A DNA stretch of 64,000 nucleotides from Candidatus Saccharimonadota bacterium (GCA_024402895.1 JAKSSX010000003.1:1-64000), one strand, 5' to 3'; shown: positions 15,910 to 23,466, counted from the stretch's first letter. Numbers and translations: made by a program. Notes: generated from the sequence alone by a model not told the origin.

Positions 15910-16853
15910 TGAGTAAGAACGATCGTGTCGCTGTCCTAATTCCGTGTTGGAACGAAGAAAAGACTATTGCGAAGGTCGTAAAAGACTTTAAAGATCAGCT
16001 TCCGGAGGCGGTTGTCTATGTCTATGATAATAATTCAACAGATAAGACCGCCGAGGTAGCAAAAAAAGCTGGCGCGATTGTGCGTCGCGAACGCCAACAA
16101 GGCAAAGGTAATGTCGTGCGTAGAATGTTCCGCGAGATTGATGCTGATGCGTATATTTTGGTGGATGGCGACGATACTTACCCAGCGGAAGCTGCGCGCG
16201 AGATGGTTAATGCCGTGCTCGTGAACGAGGCTGACATGGTTGTCGGCGACAGACTTTCGTCGAATTACGCGAAGGAGAATAAGCGCAAATTTCATAACTT
16301 CGGTAATGAATTAGTGCGCTTCTCAATTAATAAAATTTTTCATTCGAATATTCGCGATGTTATGACTGGATACAGGGCTTTTAGCTATCAATTCGTTAAG
16401 ACCTTCCCTGTTTTGTCGAAAGGTTTTGAGATTGAGACAGAAATGACGATTCACGCTGTTGATAAAAATATGCAGCTAGATAATGTGATTGTTGAGTATC
16501 GAAATAGGCCGGCGGGTAGCCGCTCGAAACTTAATACGATTCCGGATGGAATAAAAGTACTCATGACGATAGCGAAGTTGTTCAGAGATTACAGACCTGC
16601 ACGCTTTTGGTGTTCGATTTCTGTGATTTTATATGTCCTCGCGATTGCTTTTGCAATTCCAGTGTTTATAGATTACACACGCACTGGCATTGTTGAACGT
16701 TTCCCTACTTTGATTGTTTGCGGTTTTGCCGCGATGATGGCGACGATTTCATTGTTTGCGGGCGCGATTTTACAGGCAATTCTGCGCAACAATAGACGCG
16801 ATTTTGAGTTTAAGCTTCAGCAGGTAAATCGAGATCAGAGACATGATAAATAA
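15909..16853 (+). CDS. DPM-like family 2 glycosyltransferase with C-terminal membrane helices
   Basis: A 314-residue polyprenyl-phosphate sugar transferase type enzyme. The catalytic domain has VAVLIPCWNEEKTIAKVV, VYDNNSTDKTAEVA, RQQGKGNVVRRMF and AYILVDGDDTYPAEA (D-x-D). NIRDVMTGYRAFSYQFV and FEIETEMTIHA are characteristic of the DPM/GtrB subgroup. Two C-terminal membrane helices at about residues 225-245 and 260-285 anchor it. It probably makes a polyprenyl-linked sugar used outside the membrane. It is translationally coupled to murE. Confidence 0.88.
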   Translation: MSKNDRVAVLIPCWNEEKTIAKVVKDFKDQLPEAVVYVYDNNSTDKTAEVAKKAGAIVRRERQQGKGNVVRRMFREIDADAYILVDGDDTYPAEAAREMVNAVLVNEADMVVGDRLSSNYAKENKRKFHNFGNELVRFSINKIFHSNIRDVMTGYRAFSYQFVKTFPVLSKGFEIETEMTIHAVDKNMQLDNVIVEYRNRPAGSRSKLNTIPDGIKVLMTIAKLFRDYRPARFWCSISVILYVLAIAFAIPVFIDYTRTGIVERFPTLIVCGFAAMMATISLFAGAILQAILRNNRRDFEFKLQQVNRDQRHDK

Positions 16854-16884
16854 AAAATATCCCCTTAATGAGGGGATATTTTTT
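16852..16884. terminator. Bidirectional terminator
   Basis: A perfect 14-bp stem (AAAAAATATCCCCT / AGGGGATATTTTTT) with loop TAATG sits between two convergent genes and has A and T tracts on both sides. Confidence 0.9.
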
Positions 16885-16895
16885 GGTGGTTGAAA

Positions 16896-17936
16896 CTAGT
16901 GAACTAGTGAACCGAAGTTTTCCCAAGTAATCTCGGAAACTACGCCATCTTTGATGGTAAATTTATAGTATTTATAAGTACTTGAAGTATATTCGATGTA
17001 TTCGTAGTTATTGTCGTAAGAGTTAGTTTTGGTTGGTGCGCCAAATACCTTTACGACCTGCTCTCTGGTGGAGCCGATATGTAAACCGCCATTGAAGGTA
17101 ATCTTTTCGATTGCCTTTTTGTCGCTTTCGGAATATCCAGCCCTGACAGTAACGCTACCGAGCTTTGCGTCTTTTACGGCAACTTCTTTGGTGCCATCAT
17201 TGTACGGAGTGAAGCTAATGCCGGTGCTGACAGATTTGTTGGTTAATTGGCTAGCGCCGATTAGGATAAGGTACTGGTTTGGCTTTACCGTGTAACCCTG
17301 CTCTGCGATACGCTTGTCTGCTTCGTAGCCAGATTTTGCTAGATCGGAGATTTTGTTGTTGAAGTTGTATTTAGTGCCATTGATATTGATGAAGTATGCA
17401 CTGTTGTCCTTGTAGGTACCTGATGCGGCTACAGTATCATCTTTCTTAGTTTCTTCTTTTTTGATTGTGGCAGGCTTGTCGTCGTCTTCATCTTCATCCT
17501 CATCCTCGTCCTCGCCTTCATCTTCATTTTCGTCTTCATCTTCGATGTCGTCGTCTTTGTCGTCATCTTTGTTTGAAGTTTGGCTGGTTGATGGTTTATC
17601 ATCGGAACCGCCCTTGTTGTTGTTTAAGATAAGGATTGCTGCTACGATACCGCCTGCGACAATGAGGACAGCTACGATGATAGCGATAATAAGGCCAACA
17701 TTAGATTTTTTTGGAGCTGGTGCTGCTGGTGTGCCCATTGGAGCTGGTGCTGGAGCTGGTTGAGCGCCGAGAACTGGAGCGACGGGCTCAGCTGGTGCTG
17801 CTGCCATGACTGGCTCTGGTGCTGGTGTAACTGGCTCGGCTGGAGATACAGGTGCTGCCATTGGTTCTGGTGTTGGTGTTGGTGCTGGCGCAGGTGCTGG
17901 TTGATTACCGAGTACGCCTGGATTATTTGGGTCCAT
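16896..17936 (-). CDS. Membrane-anchored protein with Pro/Ala-rich and acidic linkers and a BamE-like C-terminal domain
   Basis: A 346-residue protein of unknown role. The first ~75 residues are almost all Ala, Pro, Glu and Val. A single membrane helix follows at about residues 78-105 (VGLIIAIIVAVLIVAGGIVAAILI). Next comes a nearly pure Asp/Glu stretch (about residues 122-155), then a ~190-residue globular part. The C-terminal ~70 residues (GLHIGSTREQVVKVFGAPTKT, KFTIKDGVVSEI) look like the SmpA/BamE fold, which is common in secreted or periplasmic proteins. The globular part is likely outside the cell. AGGAGC precedes the ATG. Confidence 0.6.
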   Translation of the reverse strand: MDPNNPGVLGNQPAPAPAPTPTPEPMAAPVSPAEPVTPAPEPVMAAAPAEPVAPVLGAQPAPAPAPMGTPAAPAPKKSNVGLIIAIIVAVLIVAGGIVAAILILNNNKGGSDDKPSTSQTSNKDDDKDDDIEDEDENEDEGEDEDEDEDEDDDKPATIKKEETKKDDTVAASGTYKDNSAYFININGTKYNFNNKISDLAKSGYEADKRIAEQGYTVKPNQYLILIGASQLTNKSVSTGISFTPYNDGTKEVAVKDAKLGSVTVRAGYSESDKKAIEKITFNGGLHIGSTREQVVKVFGAPTKTNSYDNNYEYIEYTSSTYKYYKFTIKDGVVSEITWENFGSLVH

Positions 17937-17987
17937 TAAAAAGCTCCTAATTATTCTTATGCTTATCTTAATTTTAGCTTAAAAAGG

Positions 17988-18839
17988 CTAATTTAGCCAG
18001 AGGCTGACACAGCGAATGTAGCCGCCACCCTTTTTGAGCTCGGTTACATCGGGGGTTAGACAAGTGAGGCCACGTGCCTCAAGCTCCGCTTGAAGTTTTG
18101 GAGCCTTATTGGACATGATGACATGTTTGTCGGTGCTGACGAGATTGCAGGCGAAGCCGCTAGTACATTCGTTGAAGTCTACGATAATCTTGTCTAGATC
18201 GGTGATGGCTTCAAGTTGAGCGCGAGATGCGTCATCGAAAGCCTCTGGGCAGTATGCGATTGTATGCTCATCGATAATCGATAAGGCTAGATCGAGGTCA
18301 TACCAGAAACTGTCGGCATGATTAGTGAACGGATTGATATGCTCTGTTCCATCTGGGTTAAGCTGTGGCTTGGTATGTAGCTGGATGAGAGTAAGACCTA
18401 GGGTTTTTGCGGCGAAAGCTTGCGCTGCTGGCTCAGAGCGATAACCGCGACCTGCAAAAAGATAGTTGCCGCAGCGAAGTGAGTCGCCTTGTCCCGAGAA
18501 TAGGAGATTGTCTGGAACGTCTACGCATTTGAATCCGAGTGACGTGAGTTGTGCTTTAGCATACGGCTCTTCGCCTTTGCGTGCTTCTGGGAGACGGGCC
18601 ATGACGGCTACGCCATCTTTGACAAGCGCCCAGTTAGCAGTATAGACGCCGTCCTGGCAGTTTTCTGGAGCAGCGACTTTGATTATTTCTACGCCGGCCT
18701 GTTTGAAGCAGTCGACAATAGAAGCATGCTCTGCGCAAGCTTTTTTAACGTCAATCTTATCTTTGTTGTAATATGGATTAATTTCGTAATCGTCCGCAAA
18801 AAAGTCTGCGCCCGATACTAGGAGCTTTTGGTTGATCAT
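17988..18839 (-). CDS. Amidinotransferase/dimethylargininase (DDAH)-like hydrolase
   Basis: A 283-residue protein of the arginine deiminase/DDAH (pentein) fold. Penteins act on guanidino groups using a Cys near the C terminus. Visible features are the N-terminal LLVSGADFFADDYEINPYY, YTANWALVKDGVAVMARL, SGQGDSLRCGNYLFAGRGYRSE, and the C-terminal KKGGGYIRCVSLWLN, where Cys is the candidate nucleophile. Its substrate could be free or methylated arginine or another guanidine. It follows the degenerate Mur ligase after three bases, so the two are co-transcribed. Confidence 0.8.
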   Translation of the reverse strand: MINQKLLVSGADFFADDYEINPYYNKDKIDVKKACAEHASIVDCFKQAGVEIIKVAAPENCQDGVYTANWALVKDGVAVMARLPEARKGEEPYAKAQLTSLGFKCVDVPDNLLFSGQGDSLRCGNYLFAGRGYRSEPAAQAFAAKTLGLTLIQLHTKPQLNPDGTEHINPFTNHADSFWYDLDLALSIIDEHTIAYCPEAFDDASRAQLEAITDLDKIIVDFNECTSGFACNLVSTDKHVIMSNKAPKLQAELEARGLTCLTPDVTELKKGGGYIRCVSLWLN

Positions 18840-18842
18840 GTA

Positions 18843-19580
18843 TTATTTTGTTTCTTTTACTTCTTTTGGTTCGTAATTTGCGATGCCGTCTACGATAGTT
18901 TCGGAACGGAAACCGAGAGCGAAGGCGGTAGTTGCAGCTGCTGCCATATAGAGGCAGGCATCTGGATTAGTGACATAGGTTGCAACATCGAAGCGTTCGC
19001 TATTGTAGGTGAGAGTAGCTTCTGTGCCCTGCTTGTAGACTTTGCCTGGAACAACTTTGAGATCTGCTGAGCGATCGCGGCCATAAGAGAAGGTTGCGGT
19101 CTTGCTCGGATACTCGACGAAAATATGATAATTTGCGTCATCGCGGTTTAAGATGCTGAAATCTGGCTTTGTATTGAAGAGAATGGACTTTGCGTCCTCG
19201 GATTGAGTGCCAGTGATGGTTCTTTCGGTAATGTCGTCAGTGATGACTGCGGCATGAATTGGCATGCCGTAAAAGAGGTGATTTGCTAGCGTGTGACCAT
19301 CTACGGAAACGACGGCGTAATCGGTGCCGGTTTTCCAGATCTTGAAGAGCTGTTTATAGAGGTCAGAAGTGGATTTTGGATCAATAATTAGACCCGCACG
19401 ATTGTCGCGCTGTTTAATAATCTCCTGCATGTAATGCGCAGTGATATCCCGCCCGTTGGTGCCGGTAACAGCAATAATCTTTAAATCTTTTGCAGGGTTG
19501 CTGTAATAGGTTTTGAAGAATTTTGCTTTGGCTTTTTGAAGTTTTGGTTTGAGTCCGGATTTCTTCTGCTGTTCTGCCAT
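18843..19580 (-). CDS. Degenerate Mur ligase-like protein without the C-terminal domain
   Basis: A 245-residue relative of the central Mur ligase domain. It aligns with the MurE-like protein at 14653: FFKTYYSNPAKDLKIIAVTGTNG matches its opening. However, the P-loop reads GTNGRDIT instead of GTNGKTTT, so the ATP-binding Lys is Arg. The region matching TNVTHEHLDYH is also changed (TDDITERTITG). It keeps the pattern GRDRSADLKV and the N-terminal part of the third domain is absent. It is probably not a working ligase; it may bind a muropeptide or act as a regulator. TATACT ends six bases before the ATG (leaderless). Confidence 0.7.
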   Translation of the reverse strand: MAEQQKKSGLKPKLQKAKAKFFKTYYSNPAKDLKIIAVTGTNGRDITAHYMQEIIKQRDNRAGLIIDPKSTSDLYKQLFKIWKTGTDYAVVSVDGHTLANHLFYGMPIHAAVITDDITERTITGTQSEDAKSILFNTKPDFSILNRDDANYHIFVEYPSKTATFSYGRDRSADLKVVPGKVYKQGTEATLTYNSERFDVATYVTNPDACLYMAAAATTAFALGFRSETIVDGIANYEPKEVKETK

Positions 19581-19610
19581 AAAAATAGTATATCATCTCT
19601 TGAAAAAATG

Positions 19611-19625
19611 TGCTATAATAGGTTT
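19611..19625 (+). promoter_or_regulatory. Extended -10 promoter of the tRNA-Arg transcript
   Basis: TGCTATAAT at 19611-19619 is a consensus extended -10. The predicted start is near 19626, 127 bases before the tRNA. Confidence 0.65.
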
Positions 19626-19752
19626 ATCGCGACGTGCTTAGGCTGTCGTAGATGTACGTTTAATCTTTGAACGGTGGAAATATGCGTCCTCTGAGTGGTT
19701 CTTAAGAATTCTCACTGGCGTATATTGATCCACAATTGATTAAACATTATGT
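19626..19752 (+). ncRNA. Structured RNA leader upstream of tRNA-Arg (candidate small RNA)
   Basis: This stretch encodes no protein that I can see but folds well. GTTTAATC (19658-19665) pairs with GATTAAAC (19738-19745). Inside, GTGGA pairs with TCCAC, AATATGCG pairs with CGTATATT, and TTC-TTAA-GAA closes the tip, giving an 88-nt rod with internal loops. A small hairpin (CGAC...GTCG, 19630-19648) precedes it. The extended -10 upstream and lack of a terminator before the tRNA suggest one transcript. It is not recognised as tmRNA, RNase P or SRP RNA; a 6S-like rod is possible. Confidence 0.5.
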
Positions 19753-19829
19753 GTGCCCGTAGCTCAGCTGGATAGAGCGTTAGCTTGCGGAGCTAAAGGT
19801 CGTACGTTCGAATCGTATCGGGCATACCA
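19753..19829 (+). tRNA. tRNA-Arg (anticodon GCG)
   Basis: The acceptor stem GTGCCCG pairs with CGGGCAT (one G-U). The D arm is GCTC...GAGC; the anticodon stem TTAGC/GCTAA encloses loop TTGCGGA, so the anticodon is GCG for CGC/CGU. The T arm is GTACG-TTCGAAT-CGTAT and CCA is encoded. Most bacteria read these codons with an ACG (inosine) tRNA instead. Confidence 0.88.
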
Positions 19830-19841
19830 TATTTGATTTTT

Positions 19842-19870
19842 AAAAATGCCTCATCCAGTGGGCATTTTTT
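19842..19870 (+). terminator. Terminator after tRNA-Arg
   Basis: AAAAATGCC pairs with GGCATTTTT around a 10-base loop and runs into T residues. Confidence 0.75.
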
Positions 19871-19921
19871 GTTGCTCTTAAGAGGTGGCGAGCCCTTCTC
19901 TTTTATGATAAGATTAGAGGT

Positions 19922-20009
19922 GGAAGCGTGGCCGAGTGGTTGAAGGCGCACGACTCGAAATCGTGTGGGCAGCAATGTCTCGGAGGTTCGAATCCTCTCG
20001 CTTCCGCCA
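19922..20009 (+). tRNA. tRNA-Ser (anticodon CGA)
   Basis: The acceptor stem GGAAGCG pairs with CGCTTCC. The anticodon loop CTCGAAA gives CGA for UCG codons. A long variable arm, the T arm GGAGG-TTCGAAT-CCTCT, a G discriminator and encoded CCA are present. An extended -10 (TGATAAGAT) ends seven bases upstream. Confidence 0.95.
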
Positions 20010-20021
20010 TAAATAAAAATT

Positions 20022-20045
20022 GAGATCGCGAGATCTCGTTTTTTA
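20022..20045 (+). terminator. Terminator after tRNA-Ser(CGA)
   Basis: GAGATC-GCGA-GATCTC is followed by G and six T residues. Confidence 0.8.
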
Positions 20046-20136
20046 TGGGTGAGCGTGTTGCTTGTGATTTGTTGAAAATATGATATAATATATAAATCGA
20101 TGCTATTGAGGCATAGTTCATTGGGAGGTGATAGTA

Positions 20137-20427
20137 GTGGTGAAATATTTCAATAAGTACGATTTTGATGATCAGGGCAGGATTTGTTTGGGTAAAAACC
20201 TTATCGAACCTCGTTCTAAAGTCTATGTTTATGTAGAGTCTCCAGATTTCGACATTGTTCATGTCTGTTTATATACTGGCAATGAGAATGTTCCGGAGTA
20301 CGCTATAAAGACTCTTGATTCGAAATGTAGATGTATACTTTTGGCTGGGATTCGTGGCGATGCCAAGAGTGCATTTGTCGGCCTGGATGATAATGGCGGG
20401 ATAGTATTACACTTAAATCACGAGTAG
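20137..20427 (+). CDS. Small protein of unknown function
   Basis: A 96-residue protein. GGGAGG at 20123-20128 sets the start at GTG 20137 (a second GTG at 20140 is possible). The sequence looks like a compact beta-rich domain: VKYFNKYDFDDQGRICLGKNLI, KVYVYVES, HVCLYTGNE and SAFVGLDDNGGIVLHL. The DDQGRICLGKNLI strand-turn resembles the swapped-hairpin motif of AbrB/MraZ-type DNA-binding proteins, but this is weak and unchecked. It has its own terminator. Confidence 0.5.
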   Translation: MVKYFNKYDFDDQGRICLGKNLIEPRSKVYVYVESPDFDIVHVCLYTGNENVPEYAIKTLDSKCRCILLAGIRGDAKSAFVGLDDNGGIVLHLNHE

Positions 20428-20433
20428 ATTTTA

Positions 20434-20461
20434 GGGGCCTGAAATACAGGTCCCGTTTTTT
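20434..20461 (+). terminator. Terminator of the small gene at 20137
   Basis: GGGGCCTG pairs with CAGGTCCC (one G-U) around AAATA, followed by a T run. Confidence 0.8.
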
Positions 20462-20502
20462 ATGCCCTGCTTTTCTGCTAGAATGTTAGAAAAGGAGAAA
20501 CA

Positions 20503-20877
20503 ATGGCTAGTATTTTTTCTAAGATTATTGCTGGTGAAATTCCGTCGTATAAGATCTACGAAGATGATAAAACTTATGCATTTCTTGATATAAATCCTGA
20601 GAGCAAAGGACATACTTTGGTTATCCCAAAGATTGAGGTCGACAAAATCTATGAGCTACCTGATGAGGATTACCATGCTTTGTGGGCAAGCGTCAAAAAG
20701 GTTGCGGCTCATATGGAATCTGTTACTGGTCGCCGCGTAGTTATGAAGGTTGTGGGCACTGATGTTCCTCATGCGCACGTTCATTTGACGCCTCTTGATG
20801 AGACTTGGGAATATGGTCGCACGCTTAGCTTGACTGAGGATGAGTTCTTGGAAATTCAGGAAAAGTTAGCGTTCTAA
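20503..20877 (+). CDS. HIT-family nucleotide hydrolase
   Basis: A 124-residue histidine-triad protein, a class that splits nucleoside phosphoramidates or dinucleotides. SIFSKIIAGEIPSYKIYEDD at the N terminus, FLDINPESKGHTLVIPK, and the catalytic triad HAHVHLTPL (about residues 91-96) are clear. AAAGGAGAAACA precedes the ATG. Its last four bases overlap the 3' end of the convergent unknown gene. General housekeeping role. Confidence 0.95.
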   Translation: MASIFSKIIAGEIPSYKIYEDDKTYAFLDINPESKGHTLVIPKIEVDKIYELPDEDYHALWASVKKVAAHMESVTGRRVVMKVVGTDVPHAHVHLTPLDETWEYGRTLSLTEDEFLEIQEKLAF

Positions 20878-21914
20878 TCTGATTTCGGTGGATTATTTAA
20901 TATATCGTTAATTGCTTTTACGTTTTTGCCGAATTTAGCATTGTTGCGCTCCTCGACTGTTTCTAATAACTCGTCGCGGCGTTTTTTGGATATATCAAAG
21001 ATTTCTTTAAATACGTCGTCTTCGCTTGCATACTGACGGTAGAACACGTTTAGTTTTTCTTCGAGCTTTAATCTTGCTTCTTTACTTTTTGTATTTTTTG
21101 CTTCTATGCCGAATATTTTAAAAAGAGATTCCCTTGTCGCAAAGTGAACATTTTTATGCGCATCGTGCGCTTTTTCTATTTTCCCCTTTTTCTTTAAGTC
21201 CGTTGATTCGAGCATTGCTTTTTCGGCAATATTACACTCTAATGAACTAGCATGACTTTGATAAAAAAGCTCAATGAGAATTTTGGTGCGTAGAGGTTTA
21301 TCTACTTCGTTGCTGATATTTGGCGCATCATCAATGTTGAATTTGTCTACAGCATTCGCAACGTTGGCTACTGTCGTACCGATAATATAGTGTGGCGACG
21401 GAATAATGCGTGTTCGTTTTGGGCCATGAGCATAATAGAATAAATTATTGCAACCTGGAGCTACTGATTCGGATGTCTTACTAGAATTTTTAAACTTTTC
21501 TCTTACTTTTCGGAGGTCCATGGCAGTACAAGCATCGACATTAAATACAGTATCGTATGTGCCGGCCTGTTTCAAACCAAAGACTACGTCCGCGCCATTA
21601 AAAAGGTCGTCATATCGTGAGCCTGGCTCTGCGAATGCGTCTTGATCAAAAAGCTGCTTTTGGGTGCCCATGTAGTAAAGTATAGATTCGAAGGCGTTGT
21701 CGTACGAATCGTCAGTTTCGCTGTACGTAAAACTAGCTTCTTTTAAGTCGGCTTGCGATATATCGTCGTCCAGTTTTGGATAGTTTTTTAATCCTCTGAA
21801 ATCTTCTAGAGGAGTGCGCGATTGCTCGAAAAGATTAATGAGCTTTTCGATTTTTTGCTCTCGTGGAGTTTTTTCTTCTGGATTATTGCCGCCTGATTCT
21901 GGGTTTATACTCAT
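20874..21914 (-). CDS. Unknown cytosolic protein, possible nuclease-like core
   Basis: A 346-residue protein without membrane segments. The middle (about residues 95-135) reads SRYDDLFNGADVVFGLK...YDTVFNVDACTAMDL, an acid-strand-acid pattern reminiscent of PD-(D/E)XK-type cores (D-x-x-NG-x-D ... VD-x-x-T). A C-terminal half rich in charged helices follows. I do not recognise the family. It has its own promoter of the TTGACT-17-TACAAT type; a ribosome site is weak. Confidence 0.5.
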   Translation of the reverse strand: MSINPESGGNNPEEKTPREQKIEKLINLFEQSRTPLEDFRGLKNYPKLDDDISQADLKEASFTYSETDDSYDNAFESILYYMGTQKQLFDQDAFAEPGSRYDDLFNGADVVFGLKQAGTYDTVFNVDACTAMDLRKVREKFKNSSKTSESVAPGCNNLFYYAHGPKRTRIIPSPHYIIGTTVANVANAVDKFNIDDAPNISNEVDKPLRTKILIELFYQSHASSLECNIAEKAMLESTDLKKKGKIEKAHDAHKNVHFATRESLFKIFGIEAKNTKSKEARLKLEEKLNVFYRQYASEDDVFKEIFDISKKRRDELLETVEERNNAKFGKNVKAINDILNNPPKSD

Positions 21915-21940
21915 GTTTGTTTTTAGTTAAATATACTTTG

Positions 21941-21969
21941 ATTGTAGCATAAAATCGATAAAAAGTCAA
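21941..21969 (-). promoter_or_regulatory. Promoter TTGACT-17-TACAAT
   Basis: On the minus strand TTGACT (21964-21969) and extended -10 TGCTACAAT (-10 at 21941-21946) are 17 bp apart, driving the unknown gene at 20874-21914. Confidence 0.7.
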
Positions 21970-21972
21970 GCA

Positions 21973-22002
21973 TAAAAAGATAGCCGGCGGGTTGCCGGCT
22001 AT
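21973..22002 (-). terminator. Terminator containing the stop codon of the gene at 21999
   Basis: ATAGCCGGC pairs with GCCGGCTAT; on the minus strand CTTTTT follows. The TAG stop of the small gene is part of the stem. Confidence 0.85.
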
Positions 22003-22253
22003 GAGTTAATTATTAAAGCTTTCACTGTTTCTTCGGTCATTTTTCTCTCGATTCGATTTTGCTGAGTTGGATTGAACGTTAATTCGATAACACCATGACC
22101 CATGAGCTTTGTGTTGGCGCCTGCGCACTTATTTTGATAAATCGCGAGCATTATTGCATCGTTGACTTCTTTCTCGTCTGGGCGATACAGATTGTTCTTG
22201 AATAACAAATAAGTGATGTGACCTTTCCTCTGAAGCTTTAATGCTTTTACCAT
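21999..22253 (-). CDS. Small unknown protein
   Basis: An 84-residue basic protein of unknown role (VKALKLQRKGHITYLLFKN..., ending VKALIINS). The start at ATG 22253 is fixed by a textbook ribosome site, AAAGGAGGTGATC, seven bases upstream; a GTG inside that site would be an artefact. A strong TTGACA-17-TAATAT promoter and a ~65-nt leader precede it, so it is probably well expressed. Confidence 0.6.
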   Translation of the reverse strand: MVKALKLQRKGHITYLLFKNNLYRPDEKEVNDAIMLAIYQNKCAGANTKLMGHGVIELTFNPTQQNRIERKMTEETVKALIINS

Positions 22254-22328
22254 ATAGATCACCTCCTTTGATCTGTACGGGATGTACGTTACTGCTGCAA
22301 AAAGTAGCCCCTAGATGTAACTGGGACA

Positions 22329-22357
22329 ATATTATCATAAAATATGTATTTTGTCAA
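22329..22357 (-). promoter_or_regulatory. Promoter TTGACA-17-TAATAT
   Basis: TTGACA (22352-22357) and TAATAT (22329-22334) on the minus strand are 17 bp apart, upstream of the small gene at 21999-22253. Confidence 0.7.
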
Positions 22358-22365
22358 GCGAGGAG

Positions 22366-22396
22366 CAAAAAGAGCAGATGTTAAGTCTGCTCTTTT
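22366..22396 (-). terminator. Terminator of the gene at 22419
   Basis: AAAAGAGCAGA pairs with TCTGCTCTTTT; the minus strand continues with T residues. The core GAGCAG stem is reused in the terminator at 23474. Confidence 0.85.
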
Positions 22397-22418
22397 GAAG
22401 TCAAATTATTGAACTAGA

Positions 22419-22841
22419 TTATCCGTAAAGCTCTTTGTAATATTCGCGAAGATCCTCGAGTTTATCGTCGAATTCTTCTTGGGTTTCGGCTTCGATGTGA
22501 TGAATCATGCCGTCTGGACCCTGAATAGTACGTTCGTATGGATGAGATTTTTGCTGCTCTAGCTTGCTCTTAGTGTCCTCTGCGTCGATATCTACTGTAT
22601 CTGCTGCTTCTTGAGGAGCTTCTTCTGGAGTGTCAGGTGCTTCAGCTGGTGCTTCGACGCCTGCGCTCATTTCTGCTGCTAGACCGGCATTTTTACCGAT
22701 CTTCTGAAGGGTTTCTTCGCTAGTGGTTTTTTCTGCGCTTTCTTGGCTTTCGGCTTGTGCGCTTGGATCTTGGAGACCTTCCCACTGGGTAGCTTCATTT
22801 TTGATATCTTCTGGGTTATTTTTTGGTGAAGTTTCAGACAT
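22419..22841 (-). CDS. Small acidic protein of unknown function
   Basis: A 140-residue protein with a disordered Glu/Ala/Pro-rich body and a short conserved-looking tail (YERTIQGPDGMIHHIEAETQEEFDDKLEDLREYYKELYG in two parts: HHIEAETQEEF and LREYYKELYG). ATG 22841 is preceded by AAGGA; the frame upstream of it runs through the promoter. Own promoter and own terminator. Function unknown. Confidence 0.55.
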   Translation of the reverse strand: MSETSPKNNPEDIKNEATQWEGLQDPSAQAESQESAEKTTSEETLQKIGKNAGLAAEMSAGVEAPAEAPDTPEEAPQEAADTVDIDAEDTKSKLEQQKSHPYERTIQGPDGMIHHIEAETQEEFDDKLEDLREYYKELYG

Positions 22842-22896
22842 TATTATTCTGATTCCTTTGTTTATTTTTTGTTTTTGTAGATACCCAACTGTTCCT

Positions 22897-22925
22897 AGCA
22901 TAGCAAAACTTAAGCATTTTGTCAA
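22897..22925 (-). promoter_or_regulatory. Promoter TTGACA-17-TATGCT
   Basis: TTGACA (22920-22925) and extended -10 TGCTATGCT (-10 at 22897-22902) on the minus strand, 17 bp apart. Confidence 0.7.
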
Positions 22926-22934
22926 GAGGGTATG

Positions 22935-22963
22935 AAAAAAGACCCCCGTCAACAACGGGGGTC
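22935..22963 (-). terminator. Terminator of the gene at 22972
   Basis: GACCCCCGT pairs with ACGGGGGTC around CAACA; on the minus strand six T residues follow. Confidence 0.88.
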
Positions 22964-22971
22964 ACAGGCGG

Positions 22972-23364
22972 CTAGACTTCCATAATCGCGCTTAGTGGGC
23001 GATAATTGACGCTTTTGCCGTACTTCGATTCGTATCTTTTCTTTCTATCGTATTCCCTTTCGTAAGCTTCTTTTCCGGCTTTCTCAAGTTCTGCGACTAT
23101 TTCTGGATGATTTTTCTTAAGCTCCTGATAATTTTCTAGTATCGAGTATTTAACGGAGTCTGTTTCCTCCCAGTAAACTCGCCAGATATCAGGTCCTCTT
23201 CCATCCAAGTGAAAGATAGAAACATGAATCTTCTTCGATGGCTTGAGTTCATTAAGTTTATGAACCCTGAAGTGATCGGGATTCTTGAAATAACCCTTTA
23301 ATTCACCTCTTGCCCATTCGTACGCTCTTTCGGAGCTCGGAATAATTCTATAAATGCCACTCAT
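22972..23364 (-). CDS. Small unknown protein
   Basis: A 130-residue protein. IYRIIPSSERAYEWARGELKGYF opens it, a beta-rich middle (KKIHVSIFHLDGRGPDIWRVYWEE) follows, and a basic helix (KAGKEAYEREYDRKKRYESK) precedes the end. I do not recognise the family. GGGGAGGTGC precedes the ATG, with a TTGACA-17-TACAAT promoter further up and a terminator below: a single-gene unit. Confidence 0.55.
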   Translation of the reverse strand: MSGIYRIIPSSERAYEWARGELKGYFKNPDHFRVHKLNELKPSKKIHVSIFHLDGRGPDIWRVYWEETDSVKYSILENYQELKKNHPEIVAELEKAGKEAYEREYDRKKRYESKYGKSVNYRPLSAIMEV

Positions 23365-23437
23365 TAAAAAGCACCTCCCCTGCTTGATATAATTTTTACC
23401 TCTCGGCTATGTACTATGAGTGATAAATATCTATATT

Positions 23438-23466
23438 ATTGTAGCACAAAACGCTTATTCTGTCAA
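23438..23466 (-). promoter_or_regulatory. Promoter TTGACA-17-TACAAT
   Basis: TTGACA (23461-23466) and extended -10 TGCTACAAT (-10 at 23438-23443) on the minus strand. Confidence 0.7.

Noticed and set aside
22270-22330. Riboswitch in the leader of the small gene at 21999
   Set aside because: Only short stems (GTAC...GTAC, GTTAC...GTAAC) are present and no known aptamer core is seen.
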